DNA of 64,000 bases, from assembly GCA_010672585.1 (NCBI GenBank), contig JAAHGF010000004.1, positions 1 to 64,000 on the forward strand. Direction: 5' to 3'. The notes under the pieces were generated by a model that ran no database searches, was not told the DNA's origin, and worked only from the letters and a program-made list of their open reading frames with translations. The translations under genes were made by a program, and so were the position numbers. The stretch is from Okeania sp. SIO1I7. Lineage in GTDB: Bacteria; Cyanobacteriota; Cyanobacteriia; Cyanobacteriales; Microcoleaceae. Shown here one piece after another: positions 28,002 through 37,942 of this stretch. Numbering within the stretch: position 1 is the first letter of the stretch; the number at the start of each line of letters is the position of its first letter.

Positions 28002-29519
28002 ATGTATAACATATCTGAAAACATAACCACAGTAATAGTAGCTTTAATAACTCTGGGAATTCTCGGTTGGGGATACAACAGAGCAAGACCTTATGGTAGA
28101 GTAGGCATTCTAGCCTGGTTACAATCAGTAGTATTAATGGCACCTTGGCTACTATTTTTTGCTCTATTTGCTGCCGGAATCTATCTGAACCTAGTATTTG
28201 TCCTATTTTTGCTCGTAGCTTGTACAGGATTATACATATATTTGGGACGACAGCTACGAACAATAGCAGCTAAAGACGCAGAAAACCAACCCGGTCTCAA
28301 AACCATTGGCAACCCCTCAGAGCTATCTAGCAATGAAGAAGAAACTCAAACAACCCAGGAGCAAATAGTAAACACTCAACCACAAACAGAACAAACTCCA
28401 GAATTTCTCCCTATTCCTAGTGAAGACCTCCAGAAAATCAAAGATATTTTTGGTATCGATACTTTCTTCACCACCGAAACTATTCCTTATCAAGAAGGAG
28501 CTATTTTCAAAGGTAATTTACGGGGAGATATAGAAAAAGTCCATACCAAATTATCAGTCAGTTTAAAAGAAAAACTGGGCGATCGCTACCGACTATTCCT
28601 CATAGAAAGTCCTGAAGGTAAACCAGTAGTCATCATTTTACCAAGCAAAAATGACCCTCAACCTGCTACTACATCCCAAAAAATTCTGGCAGTTGTGCTG
28701 GCGATCGCTACTATTGCCACCAGTTTTGAAGCAGGTGGTTTATTATTAGGGTTTGACTTTTTCAACGAACCCGCGCGGTATCCAGAAGCATTACCCATTG
28801 CACTTGGTCTATGCGCAGTTTTAGGTATTCACGAAGTTGCCCATCAAGTCTTGGCAAAACGTCACAATGTTCGCTTTAGTTGGCCATTTTTTCTCCCAGC
28901 TTGGCAAATTGGCAGTTTTGGGTCTGTTAACCGTTTCGAGTCAGCAATTCCGAATAGGAAAGTGCTTTTTGATGTAGCTTTTGCTGGACCTGCTGCTGGA
29001 GGAATACTTTCTTTGACAATGCTATTGGTGGGTTTGTTGCTTTCCCACGAAGGTAGTATGTTTCAGATGCCATCCGAATTTTTCAGAGCTTCTGTTTTAG
29101 TAGGAACTTTAGCACGAGCGATTTTAGGTTCGGCGGTAAATCAAAATATAGTAGATGTTCACCCACTAGCAATTATCGGTTGGTTGGGTTTGGTAATTAC
29201 AGCGCTAAATCTTATGCCTGCAGGTCAGTTGGATGGCGGTAGAATTATTCAGGCAATTTATGCTCGGAAAGTTGCAGGTAGAGCAACATTTTTCACTTTT
29301 GTAGTTTTAGTCATTGCTTCTTTGGTTAATCCTTTAGCATTGTATTGGGCGATTATTATTTTGGTATTACAGCGAAATTTGGAACGTCCTTGTTTAAATG
29401 AATTAATCGAACCTGACGATCTACGAGCTACTTTGTGTTTGTTCGCCTTGTTTATGGCGATCGCTACTTTATTTCCTTTAACTCCTGCTTTAGCTGCTCG
29501 GTTAGGGATAGGTGGTTAA
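28002..29519 (+). CDS. Site-2 protease (M50) family, EGY1-like
   Basis: An intramembrane zinc metalloprotease of 505 residues. Three N-terminal hydrophobic stretches (1-85) precede a polar region with a conserved EDLQKIKDIFGIDTFF block. The catalytic helix HEVAHQVLAKRHNV (HExxH near 277) is followed by FAGPAAGG and NLMPAGQLDGGRI, whose Asp completes the zinc site, and by more membrane helices. Order and length match cyanobacterial homologues of plant EGY1, a thylakoid protease needed for chloroplast membrane development. The substrate is unknown. It is monocistronic, with an unusually long 1.4-kb gene-free region after it. Confidence 0.9.
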   Translation: MYNISENITTVIVALITLGILGWGYNRARPYGRVGILAWLQSVVLMAPWLLFFALFAAGIYLNLVFVLFLLVACTGLYIYLGRQLRTIAAKDAENQPGLKTIGNPSELSSNEEETQTTQEQIVNTQPQTEQTPEFLPIPSEDLQKIKDIFGIDTFFTTETIPYQEGAIFKGNLRGDIEKVHTKLSVSLKEKLGDRYRLFLIESPEGKPVVIILPSKNDPQPATTSQKILAVVLAIATIATSFEAGGLLLGFDFFNEPARYPEALPIALGLCAVLGIHEVAHQVLAKRHNVRFSWPFFLPAWQIGSFGSVNRFESAIPNRKVLFDVAFAGPAAGGILSLTMLLVGLLLSHEGSMFQMPSEFFRASVLVGTLARAILGSAVNQNIVDVHPLAIIGWLGLVITALNLMPAGQLDGGRIIQAIYARKVAGRATFFTFVVLVIASLVNPLALYWAIIILVLQRNLERPCLNELIEPDDLRATLCLFALFMAIATLFPLTPALAARLGIGG

Positions 29520-30224
29520 GTGGAAGTCAGAAGTCAGAAGTTAAAAGTCAGAAGTTAAAAGTTAAAAGTTAAACACAGGAGTCGGCATTCCCATGACTCC
29601 GAAACTTTGCCTGGTTCCGACCGCTTTTGACTAGCCTCCGGAAGAGGAGCTAAAGCTTTTCATGTCGGCGACAGCCGTTAGCGGAGCTTTGCCCTAGCAA
29701 AACGTCGTCGCGGGGTCCCATCCGCATTTATAGAAGCTATTTGGTATTTTTGCCTGGGATTAAGTTTTTGAGTTACCAGTCGGGAGTGGAATAGAGGTCA
29801 TTTCAGTTATCAGTTAGCCTCCTATGGTGGGAACTGCCTTAACAGTTATCAGTACCTCTCTCTGCCTGTTTGCGCAGCATGACCTAGGAAAGTCAGAGGT
29901 TTGAAATATGGAACTTTATTTTTTCTTGTTTCTCCTTTAAAGCCTCTCCTTTAAACCTTTATTATTCGGTAATACAGGAAAAAGATTGAAAAATGCTTCT
30001 TTATTCCTCTACTTTTCAGATTAAAATCAGATTTTTCCGGCTCTATAGCGCTGTGCGCAGGCAACAGCTCCGGAAAGCAACAGCTCATCTGGGGGAATAA
30101 ATTGCTTATAATATAAGACTTTTAGCTATTTGGCCTCTCCTGCAATTTGTAAATATACCAGCGCTCATTGCTATATCTATACTTCCTTACTTAGTTTAGT
30201 GGAAAATTACCAACATTTTCATTG
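29520..30224. other. Gene-free spacer with heptamers and repeat pieces
   Basis: Holds GAAGTCA/GTTAAAA heptamer tracts (29523-29570), short inverted pieces rich in CGCAGC/GCGGAG, and a TTATCAGT tract. An inverted partial copy of the ACCGAATAATT family lies at about 29925-29975 (CTTTAAAGCCTCTCCTTTAA, then ATTATTCGGTAA). No gene is supported. Confidence 0.5.
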
Positions 30225-30909
30225 TGCGAAGCTCCAAAAAAATCGCGCGCCAAAGGAATTTTGGTTGCATCCTCACAATTTTTGTGATATCTTATCTAGT
30301 ATAAGGGATTGTTCGGATATACACATGACTTTTTATTCAACCAAACTTCTAAACTAACAGACAATCAAAATATTCAGGAATTTTTCCAAGAGCAATAGCA
30401 GAAATATTTTCATGGTGAAAAGCTTCTAAAAATATTTGTTTTTTCCCGACCAAATCTTTCCATCCATACCTCTTGAGTGAAAAATCACCAATCAATATTT
30501 ATTATCATTTTATGAAGCTTCTAAAAAGTCGCGCGTCAAAGGAATTTCGGTTGCATCCTCAAAATTTTTGTGATATCTTATCTAGTATAAGGGATTGTTC
30601 TGCTATACGCATGACTTTTTATTCAACTAAACTTCTAAACTAACAGACAATCAAAATATTCAGGAATTTTTCCAAAAGCAATAGCAGAAATATTTTCATG
30701 GTGAAAAGCTCCTAAAAATATTTGTTTTCCCCGACCGAATCTTTCCATCAATACCTCTTGAGTGAAAAAATCACCAATATTTATTATCATTGTGCGAAGC
30801 TCCAAAAAAACGCCGCTCAAAGGAATTTTGGTGGCATCCTCGCAATTTTTGTGATATCTTATCTAGTATAAGGGATTGTTCGGCTATACGCATGACTTTT
30901 TATTCAACT
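30225..30909. repeat. Long tandem repeat, period about 281-288 bp, 2.4 copies
   Basis: Units start near 30225, 30512 and 30793 with (G)AAGCT(C/T)C followed by CAAAGGAATTT and TTTTTGTGATATCTTATCTA. The third copy stops at about 30909, after ATGACTTTTTATTCAACTAA. On the minus strand, copies 1 and 2 keep an open frame ending HHENISAIA(L/F)GKIPEYF and then DCLLV. The array could therefore come from duplication of a gene end, but no start or family is recognisable. Confidence 0.8.
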
Positions 30910-30964
30910 AAAAAAATAGTATAGTGAGTACGATCGCCAATGTTGTAGATAAGTTAAACTTAAA

Positions 30965-31049
30965 CGGAGAGGGTGGGATTCGAACCCACGGAAAGTCACC
31001 CTTCAACGAATTTCGAGTTCGCCGCATTCGACCACTCTGCCACCTCTCC
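30965..31049 (-). tRNA. tRNA-Ser (anticodon CGA)
   Basis: On the minus strand, acceptor GGAGAGG (from 31049) pairs with CCTCTCC. The D arm GGCAGAGTGGTCGAATGC, the anticodon arm CGAA-CTCGAAA-TTCG with anticodon CGA (reads UCG), a long class II variable arm and the T arm GTGGGTTCGAATCCCAC are all present. The discriminator base is G and CCA is not encoded. The long variable arm identifies serine. Confidence 0.96.
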
Positions 31050-31221
31050 ATCAAAAGTCAAAAGTCAAAATTTAAAATTAAAAAATGATAATTAAATTTC
31101 GATCTTCAGAAAATACACATTTTTATATTATATAGCAAATCTGAATTGATTTATAAAAAATCCCGAATCCATAGCAATACGCAAATAGAGCGCGGACATT
31201 TCTCTACTCCCCTACTCCCTT

Positions 31222-31352
31222 ACCGAATAATTAAGGTTTAAAGGCTCTCCTTTAAAGGAGAAACAAGAAAAAATTTTTATTATTAGTCAATCCTATCCGT
31301 TTTCACTCTTGAGGTAATTATTAATTATTAATTATTAATTATTAATTGTTGA
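31222..31352 (+). repeat. ACCGAATAATT family copy
   Basis: Short form: ACCGAATAATTAAGGTTTAA, a CTCTCCTTTAAAGGAGA hairpin, CAATCCTATCCGTTTTC, then GAGGTAATTATT and five TAATTAT heptamers ending TTGTTGAA. It lies 16 bp beyond the comEC stop. Confidence 0.8.
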
Positions 31353-31367
31353 ATCCCTACTGCCTCA

Positions 31368-33821
31368 TCAAAGTAAAGAACTATCAACCTTATCCGATTC
31401 TAAAGTAGTTTGAAAGCCCGTAGCAGGAGTCCATTGAATCGCACCATCACGACCAGTCCAAAATAGAAGAATATTATTTTCCTGGCAAAGTTCCACCATA
31501 TCTGGATGGACAGAATCAGACGAAGCGATCGCTACTTTTGGCCGAATAATATTCAACAACTCTGGATTTAACTTGTTCCCAGACCACCAAAGCACCTGAG
31601 TCTGCGGAAAACTTCTGGCAGCTAGTAACCGACTCTGTTCAGCCAATTTCACATCTCCCAATAATAACCACTTTTGGCCATGAATCATAAATTCTACGAT
31701 GGGGGTCTCAGAATTAATTAACTTCATCTGTATAGAACCCAATTCAACAGTTTGATTATTTACCAAAGTAAAATAATCAGCCCGACTAGCTCCCACAGCA
31801 TCTAGCACAGGTTGGTTGTTAGTTTGATAATTCTTTTCATCATCAGCTTCCACATCATAAAATATCTTCACTCTCAAAGTATTCAAAATATCTGACCAAC
31901 CACGACTCAAACCTTTTTGAGAATGAAGGGCAATAGACCAATTAATTCTATTAATACCTTGCTGGCGTAAAAATGGTAATACCATAAACCTGGCCGTATT
32001 TTCACCTCCAGAATTAATCAAAGTTACTTTCCGTCCATCTTGAATCACAAATACTGGTTCCTCAGATGAATCAAGAATCGTAGCTTGAAACACAGAAGCT
32101 CGAGTATACCAAAGAGGAATAATAATGATAGCGATCGCCAAAATCACACCCCACTGCCAAAACTTTAGAGAAAGCTTTTTCTTGTTTCTCTGATTTACTT
32201 TTGGCGGTCTATTTCTCCACAACCAAATACCAAAAATCAACCCATAAAGCACAACCAATTGATAAATTGATATAGCACCCACCGCCACTTGATTTCCTGG
32301 CAACGCGCTAAACAAATTTACGATCTCTATTAAAACTCTGACTGGAAAATACAATATTCCAGCAATAAGACTACCTATATAAGGAGAAATCAAAGCCACT
32401 ATGGCGCTGATAAAACCACCCAGTGTAATCACCGCAACTAAAGGCGCAGTAATAATATTCACAAAAATAGTATAGGGAGAGACAACATGAAAAACATATA
32501 GTAATAGAGGAAGAGTCCAAATAGAAGCAGCGATCGGAATAGCAACTAGAGATGCAATACCAGAGGGCAACCAATCCAAGCGTTCCATTAATGGTGGCGC
32601 TGTTACCAACAATCCGAAAGTGGCCAAGAAACTCAACTGAAATCCTAAATCCCAAATCCATAAAGGATTGATTAATAGTAGAAAAGTTGCAGCCACAACT
32701 AAAGAAGCTAATGGTTGAACCTGACGTTGGGAAACGATCGCAATCAAAGCAGCTAACCCCATAAATGCTGCTCGTAATACTGAAGGCGAAATACCTGCTA
32801 AACCAACATAAATAATTAAAGTTAGGATGCCAAAACAAAATCTTGCTCCAGGAGGAAAGCTTTTAGTCAAAGTCAGCACCACACCCAAAATTAAGGAAAT
32901 ATGAAAACCTGATGCTGCTAATACATGAGCCAACCCTACTTTGACAAACTTATCTCGTAATTGATAAGACAAATCTACAGCTCTACGACCTAATACCATT
33001 GCACTCACAAGAGGACCCTCTGGTACACCCAAAGAACTCACATGAGAGCGAATAATTCGTTGTCGTATCCGACTTAATCCCCAAGTATTAGTATTTTCTT
33101 GGTTGGTGATGGTGAGTTTATAACCTGTAATCCCAGCAAAAGCACCTTTTCTAGCCAAGTAAGCACGAAAATCAAACCCTCCAGGATTAGTTGCTGGTGA
33201 TGGTTTGTATAAAGATCCAGTAATTGCTACTGCTTCACCAGGATAGACACCTGTTGCTTGTAATAGAGGAACTGTGACATAAAGTTTACCCGTAACGTCT
33301 TGGTGTACATTGGCCGAACCATCAGTACCTACTATTTCACTCACTTGAGTTACATTTAGCCACAATTGTGCTTTTTCTGAGCGAGTCTTGCGGGGAAGAG
33401 AAAGCACTTTTCCACGAACAGTAACTACTTGTTGTTGGGAGTCACCATCAACAGGAATTATTTTACTAACGTCATCTATTGATGGTTGGGGTACTCGGAC
33501 TAAAAAATAAAAACTAGCAAGAAAAGCGACCGCTCCTGCAGTTATCCACAACCAATTTGAATTTAGCAGAGATTTTCTCGTTCTGTTTGGGAGTAAATCT
33601 GGAAACTGACCATTTCTGAGTAAGTCTTCAGTATTAATTTTTTGCTGAGAAGTTGCTATGATTTTACTCGATCTTCGTAAGTTTTGTCGGTATCCTTGTT
33701 GTACGATAATTGCTAAGACTAACCCCACAGTTAGCATACCATATATACCCCAAGGAACAATGGTAGATACTAACCCTAATATGTAAGCTAGGCTAATGAC
33801 AATTGCTACAGCTTGATTCAT
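31368..33821 (-). CDS. comEC: ComEC/Rec2 family DNA-uptake channel protein
   Basis: An 817-residue polytopic protein, the inner-membrane channel through which single-stranded DNA enters during natural transformation. N-terminal membrane helices and a DUF4131/OB-like domain (about 125-245, VTVRGKVLSLPRKTRS) precede the competence core, with GLAHVLAASGFHISLILGV, LRAAFMGLAAL and WDLGFQLSFLATFGLL. The C-terminal beta-lactamase-like domain (about 600-800) has lost the metal motif: the expected HxHxDH region reads SIALHSQKGLSRGW, although LINSGG and LLLGDV strands remain. Nuclease activity is therefore unlikely from this domain; the transport function is inferred. It stands alone. Confidence 0.9.
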   Translation of the reverse strand: MNQAVAIVISLAYILGLVSTIVPWGIYGMLTVGLVLAIIVQQGYRQNLRRSSKIIATSQQKINTEDLLRNGQFPDLLPNRTRKSLLNSNWLWITAGAVAFLASFYFLVRVPQPSIDDVSKIIPVDGDSQQQVVTVRGKVLSLPRKTRSEKAQLWLNVTQVSEIVGTDGSANVHQDVTGKLYVTVPLLQATGVYPGEAVAITGSLYKPSPATNPGGFDFRAYLARKGAFAGITGYKLTITNQENTNTWGLSRIRQRIIRSHVSSLGVPEGPLVSAMVLGRRAVDLSYQLRDKFVKVGLAHVLAASGFHISLILGVVLTLTKSFPPGARFCFGILTLIIYVGLAGISPSVLRAAFMGLAALIAIVSQRQVQPLASLVVAATFLLLINPLWIWDLGFQLSFLATFGLLVTAPPLMERLDWLPSGIASLVAIPIAASIWTLPLLLYVFHVVSPYTIFVNIITAPLVAVITLGGFISAIVALISPYIGSLIAGILYFPVRVLIEIVNLFSALPGNQVAVGAISIYQLVVLYGLIFGIWLWRNRPPKVNQRNKKKLSLKFWQWGVILAIAIIIIPLWYTRASVFQATILDSSEEPVFVIQDGRKVTLINSGGENTARFMVLPFLRQQGINRINWSIALHSQKGLSRGWSDILNTLRVKIFYDVEADDEKNYQTNNQPVLDAVGASRADYFTLVNNQTVELGSIQMKLINSETPIVEFMIHGQKWLLLGDVKLAEQSRLLAARSFPQTQVLWWSGNKLNPELLNIIRPKVAIASSDSVHPDMVELCQENNILLFWTGRDGAIQWTPATGFQTTLESDKVDSSLL

Positions 33822-34105
33822 ATTTCATTGAAGAAGGAAGAAGGTAGAAGGAAGAAGGAAGAAGGGAAAATTGCTTATGGATTCAAAAACCACAAACAAT
33901 TTTAAGTACCCCCGTTAAATAATTTATAGAAGCCATTTGGTATCTATTTAACAAGTTACAAGTTCAATACCCATCTAGGTTTTATGATTCTGGCAGTCAT
34001 TTTTCATAATTTTTCGGTTTCCTGAACCCTGATAGTTGTTAGGCTCCTTAAAACGGCTTTCCTGAAGCCTTTGTATTTCAAGAAAAGATACCAAATTGGT
34101 TCTAT
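33822..34105. repeat. GAAGAAG polypurine heptamer tract and spacer
   Basis: A GAAGAAG/GAAGGAA tract (33828-33868) lies immediately upstream of the comEC start codon. It is followed by CCACAAACAATTTTAAGTACC…ATAGAAGCCATTTGGTAT, which has relatives at 29733 and 48240. No gene. Confidence 0.55.
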
Positions 34106-34206
34106 AGGACTTACGCACTTCAAGGTATTTCCGTCATTGCGACCCATAGGGAAGCAATCTCAAGTCCTAGTTTTTCTTACGTTAGTCAACCTTATGCGTA
34201 AGTCCT
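34106..34206. mobile_element. AGGACTTACGCA fold-back element
   Basis: Ends AGGACTTACGCAC / ATGCGTAAGTCCT form a 12-bp inverted repeat with one interruption. It contains TTCCGTCATTGCGACC and CAAGTCCTAGTTTTTC segments related, in inverted order, to 18288-18400. Its right end lies 3 bp from the stop of the DUF4079 gene and may act as its terminator. Confidence 0.65.
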
Positions 34207-34209
34207 AAT

Positions 34210-34686
34210 TTAGATAGCTAAACCAAGTCTTAGACCTAATACTGCATGAACAAACATGATACAAAGTGCGATGCTACCAAGGTAAGCGTGAGTAGTAAGC
34301 AATACAGCTTGATTTCCAGCAAATTTTGTCAGGGAGATCAAACCATTTGTTGCTAGTAGCACTAATACTGCTGAACCAGTCCAAAAATGAGGGATTTCAA
34401 ATATTTGCTGTTCCTGCATCACAAGAGATAATATTCCACCGGTATAACCTAATGCCATAAATAAAAACATAAATGGTGCCATCTTACGATGGTTAGAGGC
34501 ACTTTCAACAGCTATCGCTTCATCAGTAACTACTCTTCTACGCCATCCAGTAAAACCCACAAAGCTACCCATTACAAACACAACGATCCCCATCATCAAT
34601 GGATGTCCCCAATGTACAATTGGTTCTGGCGTACCGAAATTGCGGAAGATGTCAGCTATTGGTTCTAAATATTCTCTGATTTCCAT
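34210..34686 (-). CDS. DUF4079 family membrane protein
   Basis: A 158-residue protein found in cyanobacteria and plastids. An amphipathic start is followed by four membrane helices. Each carries histidines or small-residue motifs typical of the family (HWGHPLMMGIVVFVMGSFVG; HRKMAPFMFLFMALGYTGG; HFWTGSAVLVLLATNG; TTHAYLGSIALCIMFVHAVLG). The paired histidines are compatible with haem binding like cytochrome b561, but this is unproven. The start is ATG 34686 with AGAGAAAG upstream. Confidence 0.8.
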   Translation of the reverse strand: MEIREYLEPIADIFRNFGTPEPIVHWGHPLMMGIVVFVMGSFVGFTGWRRRVVTDEAIAVESASNHRKMAPFMFLFMALGYTGGILSLVMQEQQIFEIPHFWTGSAVLVLLATNGLISLTKFAGNQAVLLTTHAYLGSIALCIMFVHAVLGLRLGLAI

Positions 34687-35304
34687 TTCTTTCTCTAGTG
34701 GTAGTTTTTGCTTTATTATTCAAAGTTTAACTTCCCTGGCGGGAAGTCCCGCGCTCTCCTTCGGGAGAGCGGAGGGATGGGAAAGCCAGGGCAAAGAGTC
34801 GGATACCTCCACAAATAAAACCTTCCTATACCCTTGACAAACTAGGAGGTATGCATGTTATTATCAAAGTCAACACAGGGGTAGGACATCACCTCTGTTA
34901 AAATAGCGGTTATTTTTTTCATGACTGAAGAATCCCCTGTTGTCGCGCTATGCGCAACGTCGGGAGTATGTCAAGTTTATCAAAATAATTGTGTCTAATA
35001 TCATGTCTCTTTGAATAACCACAATAAAAAATTTAGGGAGCAGGGAAGCAGAGGAAATTTGTTTGCTACACATTCCGCACCGAAAAAATATTCTCTCAAA
35101 ACAAGAAGATTTTTATTATGGCTAATTAATGATACTTGATATCAAACCCCGCCTTTTAAGGCGATTTTTTTTTCGGAGGTTTGCTCAAATCCCCATTACA
35201 AAAACAACTTTTGACTTTTGAATTATGACTTCGTTAAGCTGCTGCTTCACCGAATAATTAAGCTTTAAATCCTCTTCTTTTTAGGGAAAGGTAATTGTTA
35301 ATTA
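34687..35304. other. Spacer with a TTCG-loop hairpin and repeats
   Basis: A strong hairpin CGCTCTCCTTCGGGAGAGCG lies at 34752-34771. GGGAAGTCCC and GGGATGGGAAAGCC flank it. AAAACCCCGCCTTTTAAGGCG-like sequence lies near 35145, resembling 7455-7475. An ACCGAATAATT family copy starts at 35249 and runs into the 3' end of glyQ. No gene is supported. Confidence 0.5.
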
Positions 35305-35330
35305 TTAATTATTAATTATTAATTGTTGAA
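35249..35330 (+). repeat. ACCGAATAATT family copy overlapping the glyQ 3' end
   Basis: ACCGAATAATTAAGCTTTAA, then TTTTTAGGGAAAGGTAATTG and TAATTAT heptamers ending TTGTTGAAC. The heptamers supply the final codons and stop codon of glyQ on the opposite strand. Confidence 0.75.
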
Positions 35331-36213
35331 CCTGACCTTCTGGGTTAGCTTTCAGCAATGGAAAGTTAAGACTTTCCCGTTGTTGTAAATAAAGTTGACC
35401 GACTTTGCGTGCTAGATTACGAATTCTGCCAATGTAACGAGTACGTTCGGTGACAGAAATTACGCCTCTAGCATCAAGTAAGTTAAAACTATGAGAACAT
35501 TTGAGAACGTAATCAAGACTTGGTAAAACCAATCCTTGTTTTGTTAGTTGTTCAGCTTCTTTTTCATAGAGACCAAAGAGGGTAAATAAAAACTCAGGAT
35601 TAGATGCCTCAAAATTATAGGTACATTGTTCAATTTCTCCCTGAAGATAAACGTCTCCATAAGTTACCTTATCAGTCCAAGCTATTTTTGTAATCGCATC
35701 TACTTCTTGGAGATACATGGCAAGGCGTTCTAAACCATAAGTAATTTCGATACACACTGGTCGGCAATCTATACTACCACATTGTTGAAAATAGGTAAAC
35801 TGCGTAATTTCCATGCCATCAAGCCAAACCTCCCAACCTACTCCCCAAGCTCCTAGAGTAGGAGATTCCCAGTTGTCTTCTACAAAACGAATATCATGGT
35901 CTTCTGGGCGAATACCCAGAGCACGGAGGGAGTCTAGATAAACATCCTGAATGTTATTGGGAGAAGGTTTGATCAGGACTTGATATTGGTAGTAGTGTTG
36001 GAAGCGGTTGGGGTTTTCCCCATAACGTCCATCAGTAGGACGACGACAGGGTTCGACATAAGCAACTGACCAAGGTTCAGGACCGATCGCCCGCAGAAAT
36101 GTGTGGGGATTCATTGTACCTGCTCCTTTTTCAGTATCATAAGGTTGAGCGATGAGACAGCCGCGATCGCTCCAGAACTGATTTAAGGTAGCTATGACTG
36201 ATTGGAAATTCAC
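35305..36213 (-). CDS. glyQ: Glycyl-tRNA synthetase alpha subunit
   Basis: Catalytic subunit of the bacterial alpha2beta2 glycyl-tRNA synthetase, charging tRNA-Gly. Nearly the whole protein is diagnostic: [75 protein letters not shown] and [16 protein letters not shown]. Length (302 aa) is normal. The last residues (QLIINN) are encoded by a TAATTAT repeat tract that has replaced the native end, evidently without harm. The beta subunit gene (glyS) is not in this window, as is usual in cyanobacteria. Confidence 0.97.
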   Translation of the reverse strand: MNFQSVIATLNQFWSDRGCLIAQPYDTEKGAGTMNPHTFLRAIGPEPWSVAYVEPCRRPTDGRYGENPNRFQHYYQYQVLIKPSPNNIQDVYLDSLRALGIRPEDHDIRFVEDNWESPTLGAWGVGWEVWLDGMEITQFTYFQQCGSIDCRPVCIEITYGLERLAMYLQEVDAITKIAWTDKVTYGDVYLQGEIEQCTYNFEASNPEFLFTLFGLYEKEAEQLTKQGLVLPSLDYVLKCSHSFNLLDARGVISVTERTRYIGRIRNLARKVGQLYLQQRESLNFPLLKANPEGQVQQLIINN

Positions 36214-36416
36214 AGACTTTTATTTGATTTTGAGTTTATTTGAAATCAGAGATTTTCAACATCTTGGGAGCAAACACTCTTGCGATTTTCCCAATTTCCA
36301 CCTTCTTGTAACATAAAACAATTACCTTGTCAACTCCCATTATCCCCTGTTCGGGGCAACATTCCCTTCTAAACGTTTACTGCTGAGTGCTGACTGCTGA
36401 AGTGCTGACCGCTTTT

Positions 36417-37769
36417 TTAACGTCGTACCTTACCTAAAGCGATCGTGACATCCATAAGCATATTCATTGCTAAATCTTTACCAGGACAGATGCGTCCAGC
36501 ACTACGATCGCCTACAGAATGGAAACCCATGTGGAAAGGGCAAAGATTTTCTCGGTTGGCATCAAATTGATAGGTTGTCGGACCCCAAAAGTTCTCGTCT
36601 AATAATCCTAAGCTCATAGGAATTAATATTTTTGTACCAGTAGGAAAAGTTCGATATCTGCCAGCTATTGTCACTGTAAAAGCATCGGTTGCTATTTTAT
36701 GGGAGGCGATAACTGGTGCCAAGAGACGGGAACATTCTAAGAGATATAGTCGCACAGACTCTCGGTTGTCGAGGTCAAGTTCATCCCAATAATGAGTAGG
36801 GTTAATTTCAGATGTATTTCTACCTTTGTAGGCAGGAAGAGGTTGATCGCCCATGGCAGTTTTACCAAGATGTAGAGGACCTTGTAAAGCTGCTATACTC
36901 ATAATAGATGTCATCAGTTTGGCTAATTCTCGTCTTGTCATGCCATTATACTGATCGCTCTGTTCGTTAAAGTTGGCTAAGACAGGAGAATTTTCATATA
37001 TGGTTGCTGCTTGCTCGATCAACTCTGAAATTTTTCCATGCCCAAATATGTTTAACTTTTCTAAGATAGTACTAACACCTGCAAAGTAGCGCAGTGTACC
37101 CTGGCGTGTATAGTGTAAATCTGTGAGGAAGTCCATCGTAACCTGATCGTTAGGGTCTAAGTCAAATAAAACATAGTGAAGATATTCAATCAGAAACCGT
37201 TTCCAACCCCGCTTATCCTCGCTAAAGAAAGCTCCACCAGGACCGTGAGACATATCTATATAATCTGCTGCCAACTTTTCAATAAGTTGTCTGGCGATCG
37301 CATCTTGCTGACGTGCTATTGAGGAATCATTGAGAATATAATCCTGTAAACATCTGCGGAAAGCTTCATGGTCATTACTACCTGTTGCTTCCTCGTCTGA
37401 AAGTGCTAGTAGGAAAACATTTCTGCCACCTACATCTTGATTAGGCAAATGATTTGCTTCTAGTAGGATGGTGGCTAGGCGCCATGTTCGAGCTTGTGGA
37501 GAAGTCAGTGCTGTTTCTATGGCTTCAAATTCTCCCATTACTACCTGGCCAGCACAACAAAAGTTTGGTCCTAAAACTAGGCGTTTCTGGTCTAGGTATG
37601 TAGGAATATTTGCTGCTAAACCTTCTATGAAGATAATTATTGGCAGCAAGACTTTGCTAAAGATATTTTCTGGATGTTGGAGTGCCCAGATTTGAAAATT
37701 ATTCAGCCCAATATCTATTAATGATGGTTTATGGGTTGGTTGTTGTCTTGGTGGTGTGCTTGGAGTCAT
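36417..37769 (-). CDS. Cytochrome P450 family protein
   Basis: A 450-residue haem-thiolate protein. The C-terminal cysteine pocket is FHSVGDRSAGRICPGKDLAM with Cys428 as the haem ligand; two extra residues lie between the F-x-x-G part and the Cys. The K-helix ExxR is in LLECSRLLAPV. The N-terminal half is poorly conserved and contains VLLPIIIFIEGLAAN, a possible hydrophobic surface helix. The unusual pocket and low similarity to ordinary monooxygenases suggest a fatty-acid or hydroperoxide-handling P450 of the CYP74/Ppo-like type, a guess. The start is ATG 37769 (MTPSTPPRQ) with AGAGAG upstream; the frame extends further but without conserved features. No redox partner gene is nearby. Confidence 0.75.
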   Translation of the reverse strand: MTPSTPPRQQPTHKPSLIDIGLNNFQIWALQHPENIFSKVLLPIIIFIEGLAANIPTYLDQKRLVLGPNFCCAGQVVMGEFEAIETALTSPQARTWRLATILLEANHLPNQDVGGRNVFLLALSDEEATGSNDHEAFRRCLQDYILNDSSIARQQDAIARQLIEKLAADYIDMSHGPGGAFFSEDKRGWKRFLIEYLHYVLFDLDPNDQVTMDFLTDLHYTRQGTLRYFAGVSTILEKLNIFGHGKISELIEQAATIYENSPVLANFNEQSDQYNGMTRRELAKLMTSIMSIAALQGPLHLGKTAMGDQPLPAYKGRNTSEINPTHYWDELDLDNRESVRLYLLECSRLLAPVIASHKIATDAFTVTIAGRYRTFPTGTKILIPMSLGLLDENFWGPTTYQFDANRENLCPFHMGFHSVGDRSAGRICPGKDLAMNMLMDVTIALGKVRR

Positions 37770-37942
37770 ATTGTTTCTCTCTGTGGTTGTTGAAAAAATG
37801 GGGGTATAAGTAGTAATACAGTCTAGCATTTGATGGGAATTTTATGACCTAATCTTTGTTTCGATTGCTATAATAGATAAATGTACAATCTAATGAGCAA
37901 AGTAAATATTTACTTTCTTAAAAATTTTATGTAAGTTGCTAT

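Noticed and set aside
37770-37829. Longer start for the cytochrome P450
   Set aside because: The extra 20 residues have no conserved character, and ATG 37769 has an AGAGAG motif upstream.
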